The translations under genes were made by a program, and so were the position numbers. Below are positions 1-7,740 of a stretch of 64,000 nt of DNA, piece by piece; the stretch's first letter is position 1; every line of letters starts with the position of its first letter. Source of the stretch: Aestuariibius violaceus (GTDB taxonomy: Bacteria; Pseudomonadota; Alphaproteobacteria; Rhodobacterales; Rhodobacteraceae); assembly GCF_040779325.2 (NCBI RefSeq), contig NZ_JBFONT020000001.1, positions 1,116,001 to 1,180,000 of the forward strand, written 5' to 3'. A model generated the notes under the pieces. It did not search any database. It was not told the DNA's origin and was given only the letters and a program-made list of their open reading frames with translations.

Positions 1-181
1 GCTCCGTTAACGACCGGGATCCGACCGACGAATGTCCGACGGAATGCTGACCAGATGCCGACGCGATGCCGCACCCCCAAAATACAGGATTAACCTTATT
101 TTGCGGGTGATTCGGCCGGCAGGCCCCAATGCGACGCATAAGCCACGACCAATGGGATCCGATCCGCGGCGCCCCCCGCCG
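1..181. other. Intergenic region at the left edge
   Basis: No gene is supported here. The stretch holds a GTTAAC motif at about 6-11, a run of short CCGAC/ATG-containing repeats at 21-71 (annotated separately) and a relatively AT-rich piece at 80-105 with a second TTAACC motif. The minus-strand SH3-like gene ends at 182, so this is its 3' side. Confidence 0.5.
21..71 (+). repeat. Short-unit repeat R2, copy 1 (CCGACnnnATG units)
   Basis: Four to five spaced units of the form CCGAC(G)nnATG follow one another (CCGACGAATG, CCGACGGAATG, CTGACCAGATG, CCGACGCGATG). Similar runs occur at 10825-10869 and 39162-39200, always in intergenic DNA, in the same orientation, and shortly after a GTTAAC-type motif. 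Function is unknown. A protein-binding array or a family of small intergenic repeats are both possible. Confidence 0.55.
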
Positions 182-661
182 CTATTCCCGCACCTCGTCC
201 GCCGCGACCCCCCACAGCCCGTCCTTGCGCGCCCAGCCGCGATAGCCGCCGGCCCGCAACCGGCACCACTCGACCGAACATTCGCCCAGCCGCGCCACCA
301 CGCCCGCCTCCAGCTTGACCGTCTCCAGCGCCGCCGCATCCGGCCGCGCCCGCAGCACTACCTCGTCCTCGACCAGCACGGTCCGCGTCCCCGACAGCAG
401 CGAATAATGCATCCACCCGCCCTGGCCGTCCCGGTCCTGCACCCGCCGCCAGTGACCATGCTCCGCCGTGATCTCCAGCGGCATGTCCCGCCGCTTGAAC
501 ACCCAGTCGATCCGGTGGCTCAGCGACGGCCCGCGCCGCACGTTCCCCTCTGCTGCCTTCAGCGACACATACCGCGGCAGGGGCAGGTTCGTGACCGGCC
601 CGCGCTCCTGCGCGCTTGCGGCCCCGGCAAGGCACAAAACCAAGAGAATCCAACGCATCAT
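182..661 (-). CDS. Exported SH3-like domain protein
   Basis: A 159-residue protein beginning MMRWILLVLCLAGAASA, a clear Sec signal peptide with an ASA cleavage site. The mature part resembles bacterial SH3-like proteins (COG3807 type): a first SH3-like unit (YVSLKAAEGNVRRGPSLSHR...W...RDMPLEI), then HGHWRRVQDRDGQGGWMH, then a second shorter unit ending in YRGWARKDGLWGV. These are usually periplasmic and thought to bind peptidoglycan or peptides; no catalytic residues are seen. The ATG at 661 is chosen because AGGA lies about 11 bases upstream; an alternative ATG at 679 adds six residues. It diverges from the dehydrogenase gene beginning at 764. Confidence 0.8.
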   Translation of the reverse strand: MMRWILLVLCLAGAASAQERGPVTNLPLPRYVSLKAAEGNVRRGPSLSHRIDWVFKRRDMPLEITAEHGHWRRVQDRDGQGGWMHYSLLSGTRTVLVEDEVVLRARPDAAALETVKLEAGVVARLGECSVEWCRLRAGGYRGWARKDGLWGVAADEVRE

Positions 662-763
662 CTGCCTGCTCTTCCTCATCGGCGGGGGGTCTTGTGCCCC
701 TCTCACCGTTCCCCCACACTGCCAGAGACCGACGCGCGATGGAACCTCGAAGGGAGAGCGGAC

Positions 764-1750
764 ATGCCCGGCAAGCGCCTCACTGTTGTCGTCACGCGAC
801 GGTTGCTCGAACGGGTCGAAACCCGGCTGTCCGAACTCTTCGATGCGAAACTCCGCCCCGACGACACCCCCATGACCCGGGACGAGATGATCGCCGCCAC
901 CCGCGACGCCGACGTCCTCGTCCCCACGATCACCGACGAGATCGACGCGCCCTTCCTTGCCGCCATCGGCGACCGGCTGAAGCTCATCGCCAATTACGGG
1001 GCCGGGGTCGACCATATCGATGTCGCCACCGCCCGCCAGCGCGGCATCCTCGTCTCCAACACCCCCGGCGTGCTGACCGAGGATACGGCAGACATGACGA
1101 TGGCGCTGATCCTCGCCGTCACCCGCCGCATCCCCGAAGGCCTCGCCGTCATGCAAAAGGGCGAGTGGGAGGGGTGGGCGCCCAACGCCTTCCTCGGCGG
1201 CCGCGTCGGCGGGCGCCGCTTGGGCATTCTCGGCATGGGCCGCATCGGCCAGGCCGTCGCCCGCAGGGCCCGCGCCTTCGGGATGCAGATCCACTACCAC
1301 AACCGCAAACGCCTCCGCCCCGAGATCGAGGAAGAGCTCGAGGCGACCTATTGGGACAGCCTCGACCAGATGATCGCCCGCGTCGACGTCCTCTCGGTCA
1401 ATTGCCCGCACACCCCGTCGACCTTCCACCTGATGAACGCCCGGCGTCTGAAGCTGATGAAGCCCCAGGCCGTCCTCGTGAACACCTCACGCGGCGAGGT
1501 CGTGGATGAAAACGCCCTGACGCGCATGCTCCGCGCCGGAGAGATCGCCGGCGCCGGCCTCGACGTCTACGAGCACGGCACCGACATCAACCCCCGCCTC
1601 CGCGAACTCCGCAACGTGGTCCTGCTGCCCCATATGGGCTCCGCGACCGAGGAGGGGCGTCTGGAGATGGGCGAAAAAGTCCTCCTCAACATCAAGACCT
1701 TCGACGACGGCCACCGGCCGCCAGATCAAGTCGTGCCGGGGATGTTGTGA
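764..1750 (+). CDS. D-2-hydroxyacid dehydrogenase (glyoxylate/hydroxypyruvate reductase type)
   Basis: A 328-residue NAD(P)-dependent D-isomer-specific 2-hydroxyacid dehydrogenase, a normal length for the family. Visible features are the substrate-loop motif NYGAGVDHID, the nucleotide-binding fingerprint GMGRIGQAVARR, the catalytic Arg in NTSRGEVVD, the Glu in LDVYEHG and the catalytic His in LLPHMGSAT. Such enzymes reduce glyoxylate, hydroxypyruvate or related 2-oxoacids in the cytosol. The start is set by an AGGGAG ribosome-binding site at 751-756. It stands alone, so the exact substrate cannot be decided; glyoxylate reductase is the best guess from the overall GyaR-like sequence. Confidence 0.9.
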   Translation: MPGKRLTVVVTRRLLERVETRLSELFDAKLRPDDTPMTRDEMIAATRDADVLVPTITDEIDAPFLAAIGDRLKLIANYGAGVDHIDVATARQRGILVSNTPGVLTEDTADMTMALILAVTRRIPEGLAVMQKGEWEGWAPNAFLGGRVGGRRLGILGMGRIGQAVARRARAFGMQIHYHNRKRLRPEIEEELEATYWDSLDQMIARVDVLSVNCPHTPSTFHLMNARRLKLMKPQAVLVNTSRGEVVDENALTRMLRAGEIAGAGLDVYEHGTDINPRLRELRNVVLLPHMGSATEEGRLEMGEKVLLNIKTFDDGHRPPDQVVPGML

Positions 1751-1819
1751 GAGGCGCTCCCCGTCATATTCCGGACACAAGCCTGATCGAGAAACAATGC
1801 GTCGGAGACGGAACATGGG

Positions 1820-2317
1820 ATGCAACCGTTGAACGCAGATGCGCTCTACGCGGCACTGGCCATCGCGATCGGCGTCGCAGGCGTGACGGCCGGCCTTCTC
1901 AAGCTGCTGCGCGTCCGGAACATCCTCTTTCACAAGGCAACCGCAACCGGAACGATCGTGGCGACGCGCCTGAAGGCGCTGCATCGCTACGACGAAGAGG
2001 CGGAGGCCCACCTGACGATCCGGTTCGAGACGCCGCAAGGCCCGGTCGAATTCCGTGAGATGGCGCCGTCACCGTTCTGGCGACGGCATACACCAGGCAG
2101 CGTCAGGGCTATGGAGGGCCGTCCGATCAAGGTCGCGTATGATTCACGCGATCCCCGCCGGGCATCGACAGACCTGACGGGTCATGTCTTCGTTGGCGCC
2201 TTCTACGTCGCCGTTGGCGCCATGTTCCTCTCCGGCGTCGCGACCCATATCAAAGAGGTGGGCGGTGTCCGGTCCATGCCTCTCTATCAGGTGGTCCAGG
2301 ATTGGCTGGTGCGCTGA
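1820..2317 (+). CDS. DUF3592-like membrane protein
   Basis: 165 residues with an N-terminal membrane segment (about residues 9-27), a soluble middle that fits the DUF3592 pattern (ATGTIVATR... HLTIRFETPQGPVEFRE... G..VKVAYDSRDP) and a second hydrophobic segment near residues 125-142. Function of the family is unknown. A few DUF3592 proteins sit in inner membranes with the conserved domain facing the periplasm, but I cannot assign orientation. The start ATG is preceded by GGAGACGGAA. Not obviously part of an operon. Confidence 0.65.
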   Translation: MQPLNADALYAALAIAIGVAGVTAGLLKLLRVRNILFHKATATGTIVATRLKALHRYDEEAEAHLTIRFETPQGPVEFREMAPSPFWRRHTPGSVRAMEGRPIKVAYDSRDPRRASTDLTGHVFVGAFYVAVGAMFLSGVATHIKEVGGVRSMPLYQVVQDWLVR

Positions 2318-2405
2318 TACGACCCACACCGGGTTCATGCACCACACACTTCTCCGCTGCCCGAAACCCGCCTATCTTGGCGATGTCACAAGCACCCGAC
2401 TGCCC

Positions 2406-2972
2406 ATGCCCCGTCGCGCCGCCCTTCTCGCCCTTTGTCTCGCCACCCCGCTCTTGGGGGAGCCTGCAGATACTCGGCCCGTCGCCCGGCCATCCCCGCA
2501 GATCGACGTCTCAAGCTACTTCGCCTCCGCGCTGACCGCCGCCCTCACCCAGGCCCGCGACACCTACGCGGCAGAGGCCGACCCGATCCCGTCCAACATC
2601 CGCGGCAAACTTACCCTCTACTACACCGCGGCCGATCTCGACCCCGTCCGCTTCATCGTCGATCGCAGCCCGGCGACGCTGCCCGCGCTGATCAACGGCG
2701 CCCAGCTCGATGCGGGCGGCACGGCGAACCACGCGGTCGTCGCGGGCCATGTCATCGTGTTCGGCAACCCGCCGGGGGACGAGACGACGCTCTATCTCTG
2801 GGCGCACGAGGTCTGCCACACGATCCAGTACCGCCGCCTTGGGATGGACGGCTTCGCCGCCGCCTACCTCGCCGATGCCGAAGGGATGGAGGCGGCAGCG
2901 CACGCCGCCGGCCTCGCCGCGGTCCGGCGGGCGAGGAACCCGTCCGCCCCGGTCGAGCCGCACACCTGCTGA
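2406..2972 (+). CDS. Secreted HExxH-motif (DUF4157-like) protein
   Basis: 188 residues. The N-terminus MPRRAALLALCLATPLLGEPA is a probable signal peptide. The C-terminal half has WAHEVCHTIQYRRLGMDGF, which contains the HExxH zinc-metallopeptidase motif with the extra Q-Y-R-x-L-G pattern common in DUF4157-type domains. The small size and lack of a recognised downstream third ligand leave activity uncertain. It ends in PHTC. The ATG at 2406 begins the signal peptide; upstream in-frame codons (from 2184) overlap the previous gene and do not look coding. Neighbours give no functional hint. Confidence 0.7.
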   Translation: MPRRAALLALCLATPLLGEPADTRPVARPSPQIDVSSYFASALTAALTQARDTYAAEADPIPSNIRGKLTLYYTAADLDPVRFIVDRSPATLPALINGAQLDAGGTANHAVVAGHVIVFGNPPGDETTLYLWAHEVCHTIQYRRLGMDGFAAAYLADAEGMEAAAHAAGLAAVRRARNPSAPVEPHTC

Positions 2973-2979
2973 GGCAACC

Positions 2980-3636
2980 TCAGCCGATCACCGGCCACAC
3001 CATCGGCAGAACCCGCGCCCGCACGCCGGGATCGATCAGCATCTTGTAGTGCTTCATCGGATGTTGGAACGCGTAGCCGCCCGACAGGTTCAGCCGCTGC
3101 GCCAGTCGCAGATGCCGGAACCGCCCGGGCGGCAGGTCCGTCACCCAGTCTCGGCTGTCGCAGACCGTCAGGCACTTGCCTTCGTTCGGCACGGGCACCG
3201 CGCTGCGCAAAGGCCGCGGCGCGGCAAAGGCCACGGCCGGCACGTCCCAGCTCATCGACAGGATCTGGGCCGAGGCGCCGCCCAGCGAATGGCCGATGAT
3301 GAACTCCGGTCGCCGGTCGTTGAACCTGTCGTAGATCGACCGTGCATGGGCCAGAAACCCCTGATGCCAGATCGCCCCGCTCGCCCCCGGCTCGGTCCCC
3401 GGGATATGGACCTGGGTCTTCTGCCGGAACAGCCGCAGCATCCGCAGATTATACTTGGTGTAATCGGCCAGCGAGTTGCTCCCCGGGATCAGCAGCACCC
3501 CATCATCCAGCAGATAGGCCTGCACGTCGTCCTTGTCGTGCGTGACCCTGATCCGCCCCCGCGTCGCCGCCGCGTTCTCTGGATCGTAAGAGGCCGCGGC
3601 CAGTTCCGCCGCCGCCTTCAGCGTCATCTTCCTCAT
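2980..3636 (-). CDS. Lipase-like alpha/beta hydrolase (paralogue 1)
   Basis: 218 residues with the nucleophile elbow IIGHSLGGASAQIL (GxSxG) typical of class 3 lipase-like folds, preceded by GFLAHARSIYDRF and followed by an Asp candidate (CDSRDWVTDLP) and C-terminal His candidates (QHPMKHYK). The substrate is unknown. ATG at 3636 is chosen over a GTG at 3648 because it matches the start of the neighbouring paralogue and has GGGG about eight bases upstream. The gene at 3667-4359 is a clear paralogue in the same orientation, separated by 30 bases, so the pair arose by tandem duplication and is probably cotranscribed. Confidence 0.75.
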   Translation of the reverse strand: MRKMTLKAAAELAAASYDPENAAATRGRIRVTHDKDDVQAYLLDDGVLLIPGSNSLADYTKYNLRMLRLFRQKTQVHIPGTEPGASGAIWHQGFLAHARSIYDRFNDRRPEFIIGHSLGGASAQILSMSWDVPAVAFAAPRPLRSAVPVPNEGKCLTVCDSRDWVTDLPPGRFRHLRLAQRLNLSGGYAFQHPMKHYKMLIDPGVRARVLPMVWPVIG

Positions 3637-3666
3637 GAAACACCCCACTCATTACGCAAGGTCAGT

Positions 3667-4359
3667 CTACGCGGCCTTCGCTCCCGCACCAGTCAGGTTT
3701 CCCTCACCCTTCGGCCAGTGGACGGGCAGCTTCGGGTTGGCCGCGTGCTCCAGAAGCAGCCGCCGGTAATGGGGCATCGCGTGGCGCAGGGCAAAGCCGC
3801 GCATCCCCGATTTCAGCATGGTCACCGCGCCCACATGGCGGAACTTGCCGGGAAAGCCGATCACCGGATCCCCGTCCCGGCAGATGTTCATCGTCCAGCG
3901 CTCGTCAACCAGCGGGTGGTGCCCGTAATGCGGCCGGGGCGAGGCGAAGCACAGCGTCGGCACCTTCCATTTCTGCGACAGGATCTGGGCCGAGGCCGCC
4001 CCCAGCGAATGCCCGATGATCCGCTTCGGCGGCCGATCTCCCAGCCAGTCGTGGATCACCTTCGCATGGGCAAAGAACCCCCGGTGCCAAAGCGCCCCCG
4101 ACCCGTCCTGCTGGCGGGCCAGATCGCTCATCCGGTACTTGCCGTCGCCGAACCGGAAATGGCCCAGGTTGAACTTGATGTAATCCCGGTAGTGATTGCT
4201 GCCGGGGATCAGCAGCGTGCCGTCGTCGATCAGCACCGCCTGCACGTCCCAATGATCCAGCGGGTCGCGCGCAAGCCGGTCCTTCAGAATATCGCACCGG
4301 CCAATGGAATAAGAGGCATCGACCAGCGCCGCCGCCTCCGCCAGCTTGATCCGTCCCAT
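3667..4359 (-). CDS. Lipase-like alpha/beta hydrolase (paralogue 2)
   Basis: 230 residues. Shares with its downstream neighbour the order LAEAAALVDASY, then DVQAVLIDDGTLLIPGSN, then DYIKFNLGHFR, then GFFAHAKVIHDWL, then RIIGHSLGAASAQILS (serine in GHSLG), then a C-terminal MPHYRRLL block. The Gly after GHSLG is Ala here. No signal peptide is seen, so it is probably cytosolic. ATG at 4359 is preceded by GGGA; longer in-frame readings upstream run through a palindromic repeat at 4450-4505 and look non-coding. Function is unknown beyond esterase/lipase fold. Confidence 0.75.
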   Translation of the reverse strand: MGRIKLAEAAALVDASYSIGRCDILKDRLARDPLDHWDVQAVLIDDGTLLIPGSNHYRDYIKFNLGHFRFGDGKYRMSDLARQQDGSGALWHRGFFAHAKVIHDWLGDRPPKRIIGHSLGAASAQILSQKWKVPTLCFASPRPHYGHHPLVDERWTMNICRDGDPVIGFPGKFRHVGAVTMLKSGMRGFALRHAMPHYRRLLLEHAANPKLPVHWPKGEGNLTGAGAKAA

Positions 4360-4449
4360 CGAAATCCCGTTCTGTCCCAATGGGTTGGAAATTCGCGCAT
4401 CGCGAATGAAAGGTCCAGTAGGGGAATGCTTACCTTTGGGCGCTGTGCT

Positions 4450-4505
4450 GTGAGGGTCGCGCCCTCCCGGGGGGAGGCCGCGGCCCGCCGGTGCCGCCGG
4501 GCCAG
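4450..4505. repeat. GC-rich double-palindrome element, copy 1
   Basis: Between the end of panB and the second lipase-like gene lies CCCTCCCGGGGGGAGG followed by GGCCCGCCGGTGCCGCCGGG. Read on the minus strand it matches the element at 10044-10089 (GCCCGGCGGCACCG then a CCTCCC..GGAGG hairpin). Both copies sit just 3' of a gene, so a termination or mRNA-end role is possible. No T-run follows either. Confidence 0.5.
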
Positions 4506-4532
4506 ACATCTGGCCGGCGTGTCGCGATGGCC

Positions 4533-5342
4533 TTACCGATACACCTGATCTTCTCCCGGAAAGCTCCGGTCCTTCACCTCTTCGGCGTAGGTCTTCACCG
4601 CCTCCTCGATCATCGGGCCCAACTTGCCGTAGACCTTCACGAATTTCGGTGCCCAGTCGCCGAGGCCCAGCATGTCCTCCAGCACCAGGATCTGCCCGTC
4701 GCAGGCGGCCGAGGCGCCGATGCCAATGGTCGGAATAGAGATCTCCCCGGTGATCTTGCGCGCCAGCGGCTCGACCAGCCCTTCCAGCACCACGGCGAAG
4801 GCACCGGCCTCTTCCACCGCCTTGGCATCGGCGATCAGATCAGGCCACTGCTCCTCGTCCCGTCCCTGCGTCTTGAACCCGCCCATCACATGCGTCGATT
4901 GCGGCGTCAGCCCGGTATGGCCCATCACCGGGATCCCGCGTTCCGTCAGGAACCGGATCGTCTCGGCCATGCTCACCCCGCCTTCCAGCTTCACCGCCCC
5001 GCACTGCGTCTCCTTCATGATCCGCGCGGCATTGCGAAAGGCGACCTCCGGGCTCTCCTCGTAGGATCCGAACGGCATATCCACCACGATCAGCGCCCGC
5101 TTCGTGCCGCGCACCACCGCCTTGCCATGCACGATCATCAGCTCGATCGACACGCCCAGCGTATTCTCCATCCCGTGCATCACCATGCCCAGGCTGTCGC
5201 CGACCAGGATGAAATCCGCGTATTTCTCCACGATCGCCGCCGTATGCGCGTGATAGGAGGTCAGCGAGACGATCGGCTCACCTCCCTTGCGCGCGGCAAT
5301 CTGCGGCGCCGTCACCCGGCGGATCACGCTTTCCTTGCTCAT
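4533..5342 (-). CDS. panB: 3-methyl-2-oxobutanoate hydroxymethyltransferase
   Basis: 269 residues, full length for PanB. Transfers a hydroxymethyl group from 5,10-methylene-THF to 2-oxoisovalerate, giving ketopantoate, the first committed step to pantothenate and CoA. Visible family motifs are MVSLTSYHAHTAAIVEK-type N-terminus (here PIVSLTSYHAHTAAIVEKY), FILVGDSLGMVMHG, VVDMPFGSYEESP, VKLEGG, PVMGHTGLTPQ and IPTIGIGASAACDGQ with the metal and substrate residues Asp/Glu in place. Its ATG overlaps the panC stop by four bases, so the two are translationally coupled. Confidence 0.95.
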   Translation of the reverse strand: MSKESVIRRVTAPQIAARKGGEPIVSLTSYHAHTAAIVEKYADFILVGDSLGMVMHGMENTLGVSIELMIVHGKAVVRGTKRALIVVDMPFGSYEESPEVAFRNAARIMKETQCGAVKLEGGVSMAETIRFLTERGIPVMGHTGLTPQSTHVMGGFKTQGRDEEQWPDLIADAKAVEEAGAFAVVLEGLVEPLARKITGEISIPTIGIGASAACDGQILVLEDMLGLGDWAPKFVKVYGKLGPMIEEAVKTYAEEVKDRSFPGEDQVYR

Positions 5343-6184
5343 GGACTGAACTCCCTCTGATCGATCAATAGAACGCCGCCCAGATCGGCCGACAGCAGAA
5401 TTGCGACAGGCCGGTCGAAGGCGCCGGTTGCAGGTTCCAGCGTCGCGACGTCGACGATATCGATGGCCCGCAGCTTCGCCCGCGGCTCCCCGTTCACCGC
5501 CCCGCGCACAGCGCTCTCCATCTGCGAGATCGAGCCCTTGCGCGCCGCGACCTCCCCCGCCCGGTCCAGCCCCCGCGACAGCACCGCCGCCGCCGCCCGG
5601 TCCTCTTTCCCCAGCCGCACGTTGCGCGATGACATGGCAAGCCCGTCGGCCTCCCGCACCGTCGGCACCCCGACGACCCGCACCGGCATATGCAGATCCC
5701 GCACCATCCGCTTGATCACCTGCAGCTGCTGCCAGTCCTTCTCGCCGAAATAGGCGGCATCGGGCTGAGCGATATTGAATAGTTTGGTCACAACCGTCGC
5801 CACCCCCCGGAAATGCCCGGGCCGCACCTTGCCGTGCAGCACATTGGCCAGCCGCACCGTCTCGACGATCGTCTCGTCGCCCTCCGGATAGATCTCCTCG
5901 ACCGACGGCATCAGGACCGCATCGACCCCCGCCCGCTCGAACTTCTCCAGATCGCCGGCGTCGTCGCGCGGATAGGTCTCCAGATCCTTCGCCTCACCGA
6001 ATTGCGTGGGGTTCACGAAGATCGTCGTGACCACCCGGTCGTGGTCCGCCTTCGCCGCCGCCACCAGCGCCAGATGCCCGTTATGCAGCGCGCCCATCGT
6101 GGTCACCAGGCCCACGCTCTCGCCCGCCGCCCTGTAGCGGGCGATCTCCGCCCGGAACCCCGCGATCCTCGTGCAGACCTGCAA
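5339..6184 (-). CDS. panC: Pantoate--beta-alanine ligase (pantothenate synthetase)
   Basis: 281 residues. Joins pantoate and beta-alanine with ATP to make pantothenate. Motifs: TTMGALHNGHLALV (HxGH nucleotidylyltransferase signature), IFVNPTQFG, YFGEKDWQQLQVIKRMV and LAMSSRN (KMSKS-like). The family N-terminus fits a TTG start at 6184, with an AGGGGGG ribosome-binding site six bases upstream; the nearest ATG (6204) is out of frame. A TTG start suggests reduced translation of this first gene in the panC-panB pair. No aspartate decarboxylase (panD) lies next to it. Confidence 0.95.
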   Translation of the reverse strand: MQVCTRIAGFRAEIARYRAAGESVGLVTTMGALHNGHLALVAAAKADHDRVVTTIFVNPTQFGEAKDLETYPRDDAGDLEKFERAGVDAVLMPSVEEIYPEGDETIVETVRLANVLHGKVRPGHFRGVATVVTKLFNIAQPDAAYFGEKDWQQLQVIKRMVRDLHMPVRVVGVPTVREADGLAMSSRNVRLGKEDRAAAAVLSRGLDRAGEVAARKGSISQMESAVRGAVNGEPRAKLRAIDIVDVATLEPATGAFDRPVAILLSADLGGVLLIDQREFSP

Positions 6185-6424
6185 GTGCGGCCCCCCTGAC
6201 CCATGTCCGACGCCTCTTCCTACGGCGCCGCCGGGGGCGCCACAACCACGGGGGCGGCCCGGCCCGAAGATGCCGCGACCGGATTGTGGCTAAGTTCAAA
6301 TGCTCAAACGGAAAATTACCACGGTCAACCCGCCGGAATCGCCATTCACACGGCTTGAGGCACGCCCCGCTTTCCCCTAGCACCGATGGCGGCCTCACCA
6401 TGACAGAAACAAAAGAGCGTTCAA

Positions 6425-7450
6425 ATGGTAAGCCGTTCCTTCTTCGCGATCGACAGCGAAGCCCTTGTCGTCACGTCCTCGACCAACCCCGACATCCTCG
6501 ACAGCAACATCATCAATGCGTCCGACACGCCCGATGGGACGCGCTTCGTGTTCCAGGGCGGCTTCGGATCGCAGCTCGTCACGCTTGAGGATACCGGCGG
6601 CGATCCGGACGTCTTCGAAGACGACGATGGAGAGAACCACGTCATCACCGACGGCGCCGGGCTGGTCGAGGACGGAACTCAGGTTGAAAGCGAATCCGTC
6701 ATCCTAATCCAGGCCGTCGATGCCGACGGCAATCTCACCGGTCCGGTGATCCAGCTCATCGTTTTCTCTCAGAACGGCGTGACACAGGATGTCTGGGGCT
6801 TCTCCACCACCGCCCCGCTCGAGCCCGGCGTCACCTACGAGAAGGTCGGCGACGATATCATCGGCGACAGCATCTATACCGATTTCGTCCCCTGCTTCGC
6901 CGCGGGAACGCTGATCCGCACGCCCCACGGCCTCCGCCCGGTCGAGGATATCGCCCTGGGCGATCCGGTCTGGACGCGCGGCGACCCCCGCGCCCGTGTC
7001 ACCTGGACCGGCGCGACCACCGTCGCGGCGACAGGCGCCTTCGCCCCCATCGTTTTCGCCCCCGGAACCCTCGGCAACACCCGCGAACTCGTCCTCTCCC
7101 CCGAACACCGCGTGGCCATCGACGGCGCCCAGGCCGAGCTCATGTTCGGGGAAGAGACCGTGCTCGTCGCCGCCAAGCACCTCCTCGGCGCGCCCGGCGT
7201 CAGCCGGCGCGAGGGGGGCACCATCACCTACTGCCACATTATGTTCGACCGCCATCGCATCCTCGACGCGGAAGGCGCCCCTTGCGAAAGCTTCTATCCC
7301 GGCGACATGGCGATGACGGCCGTCGACAAGGCCGCCCGCGCCGAACTCATCGCGCTCTTCCCCGAGCTTGCGACCGGCCCCGACAGCTACGGCCCGCTCG
7401 CCGCCGCCTGCCTGAAACGGCGCGAAGCGGCGGTGCTTCGTCTGGGCTAG
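6425..7450 (+). CDS. Hint-domain protein 1
   Basis: 341 residues in two parts. Residues 1-155 are acidic, beta-rich and repeat-like (ALVVTSS, DSNIINASDTPDGT, VITDGAGLVEDGTQVESESVI), unlike enzymes I know. From residue 157 a Hedgehog/intein Hint_2 domain follows: CFAAGTLIRTPHGLRPVEDI with the N-terminal nucleophile Cys, LSPEHRVAIDG, FGEETVLVAAKHLLG and HIMFDRHRIL. Hint domains can self-cleave at the Cys; in Rhodobacterales they are common on exported adhesin-like proteins but roles are unproved. The start has AAGAG eight bases upstream. The next gene is a close paralogue. Confidence 0.85.
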   Translation: MVSRSFFAIDSEALVVTSSTNPDILDSNIINASDTPDGTRFVFQGGFGSQLVTLEDTGGDPDVFEDDDGENHVITDGAGLVEDGTQVESESVILIQAVDADGNLTGPVIQLIVFSQNGVTQDVWGFSTTAPLEPGVTYEKVGDDIIGDSIYTDFVPCFAAGTLIRTPHGLRPVEDIALGDPVWTRGDPRARVTWTGATTVAATGAFAPIVFAPGTLGNTRELVLSPEHRVAIDGAQAELMFGEETVLVAAKHLLGAPGVSRREGGTITYCHIMFDRHRILDAEGAPCESFYPGDMAMTAVDKAARAELIALFPELATGPDSYGPLAAACLKRREAAVLRLG

Positions 7451-7740
7451 GCGCCGCGCACCTGATTCGCCCGTCAAAGCGCTGTCTTCGTCATCCCTCC
7501 ACCCATGCGAGAGCCTTATAAACAAGGTCTCTCGCATGGGTGGATAAAGTGATGCGGCGATGCAGCATCATGCCCGAAACGCCGGGCAAAATTGGAAATT
7601 AATTTGGTTAAGGCACGCAAACGCCCGAACCCTGCCGCAACCCTGCCGGACGGCCATGTAGGTCTTTCACAGGTAAATGTTGATCTGGCAGACCGGTCGG
7701 GACGATCGCCGGGGCTGCCCGTAACAAGGGGGCCGGCTTT
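7451..7740. other. Intergenic region between Hint genes 1 and 2
   Basis: 290 bases with one strong inverted repeat at 7499-7543 (annotated) and a comparatively AT-rich piece near 7590-7620 and 7670-7690. An AAGGGGG ribosome-binding site precedes the next start. No other gene is visible. Confidence 0.5.
7499..7543. terminator. Long perfect-stem hairpin after Hint gene 1
   Basis: Left arm CCACCCATGCGAGAG-CCTT (7499-7517) and right arm AAGG-T-CTCTCGCATGGGTGG (7524-7543) pair over 19 base pairs with one bulged base and a six-base ATAAAC loop. It lies 49 bases after the stop codon. There is no T-run on either side, so it is either a Rho-type/3'-end-protecting hairpin or a DNA-binding palindrome rather than a classic intrinsic terminator. 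Confidence 0.5.
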
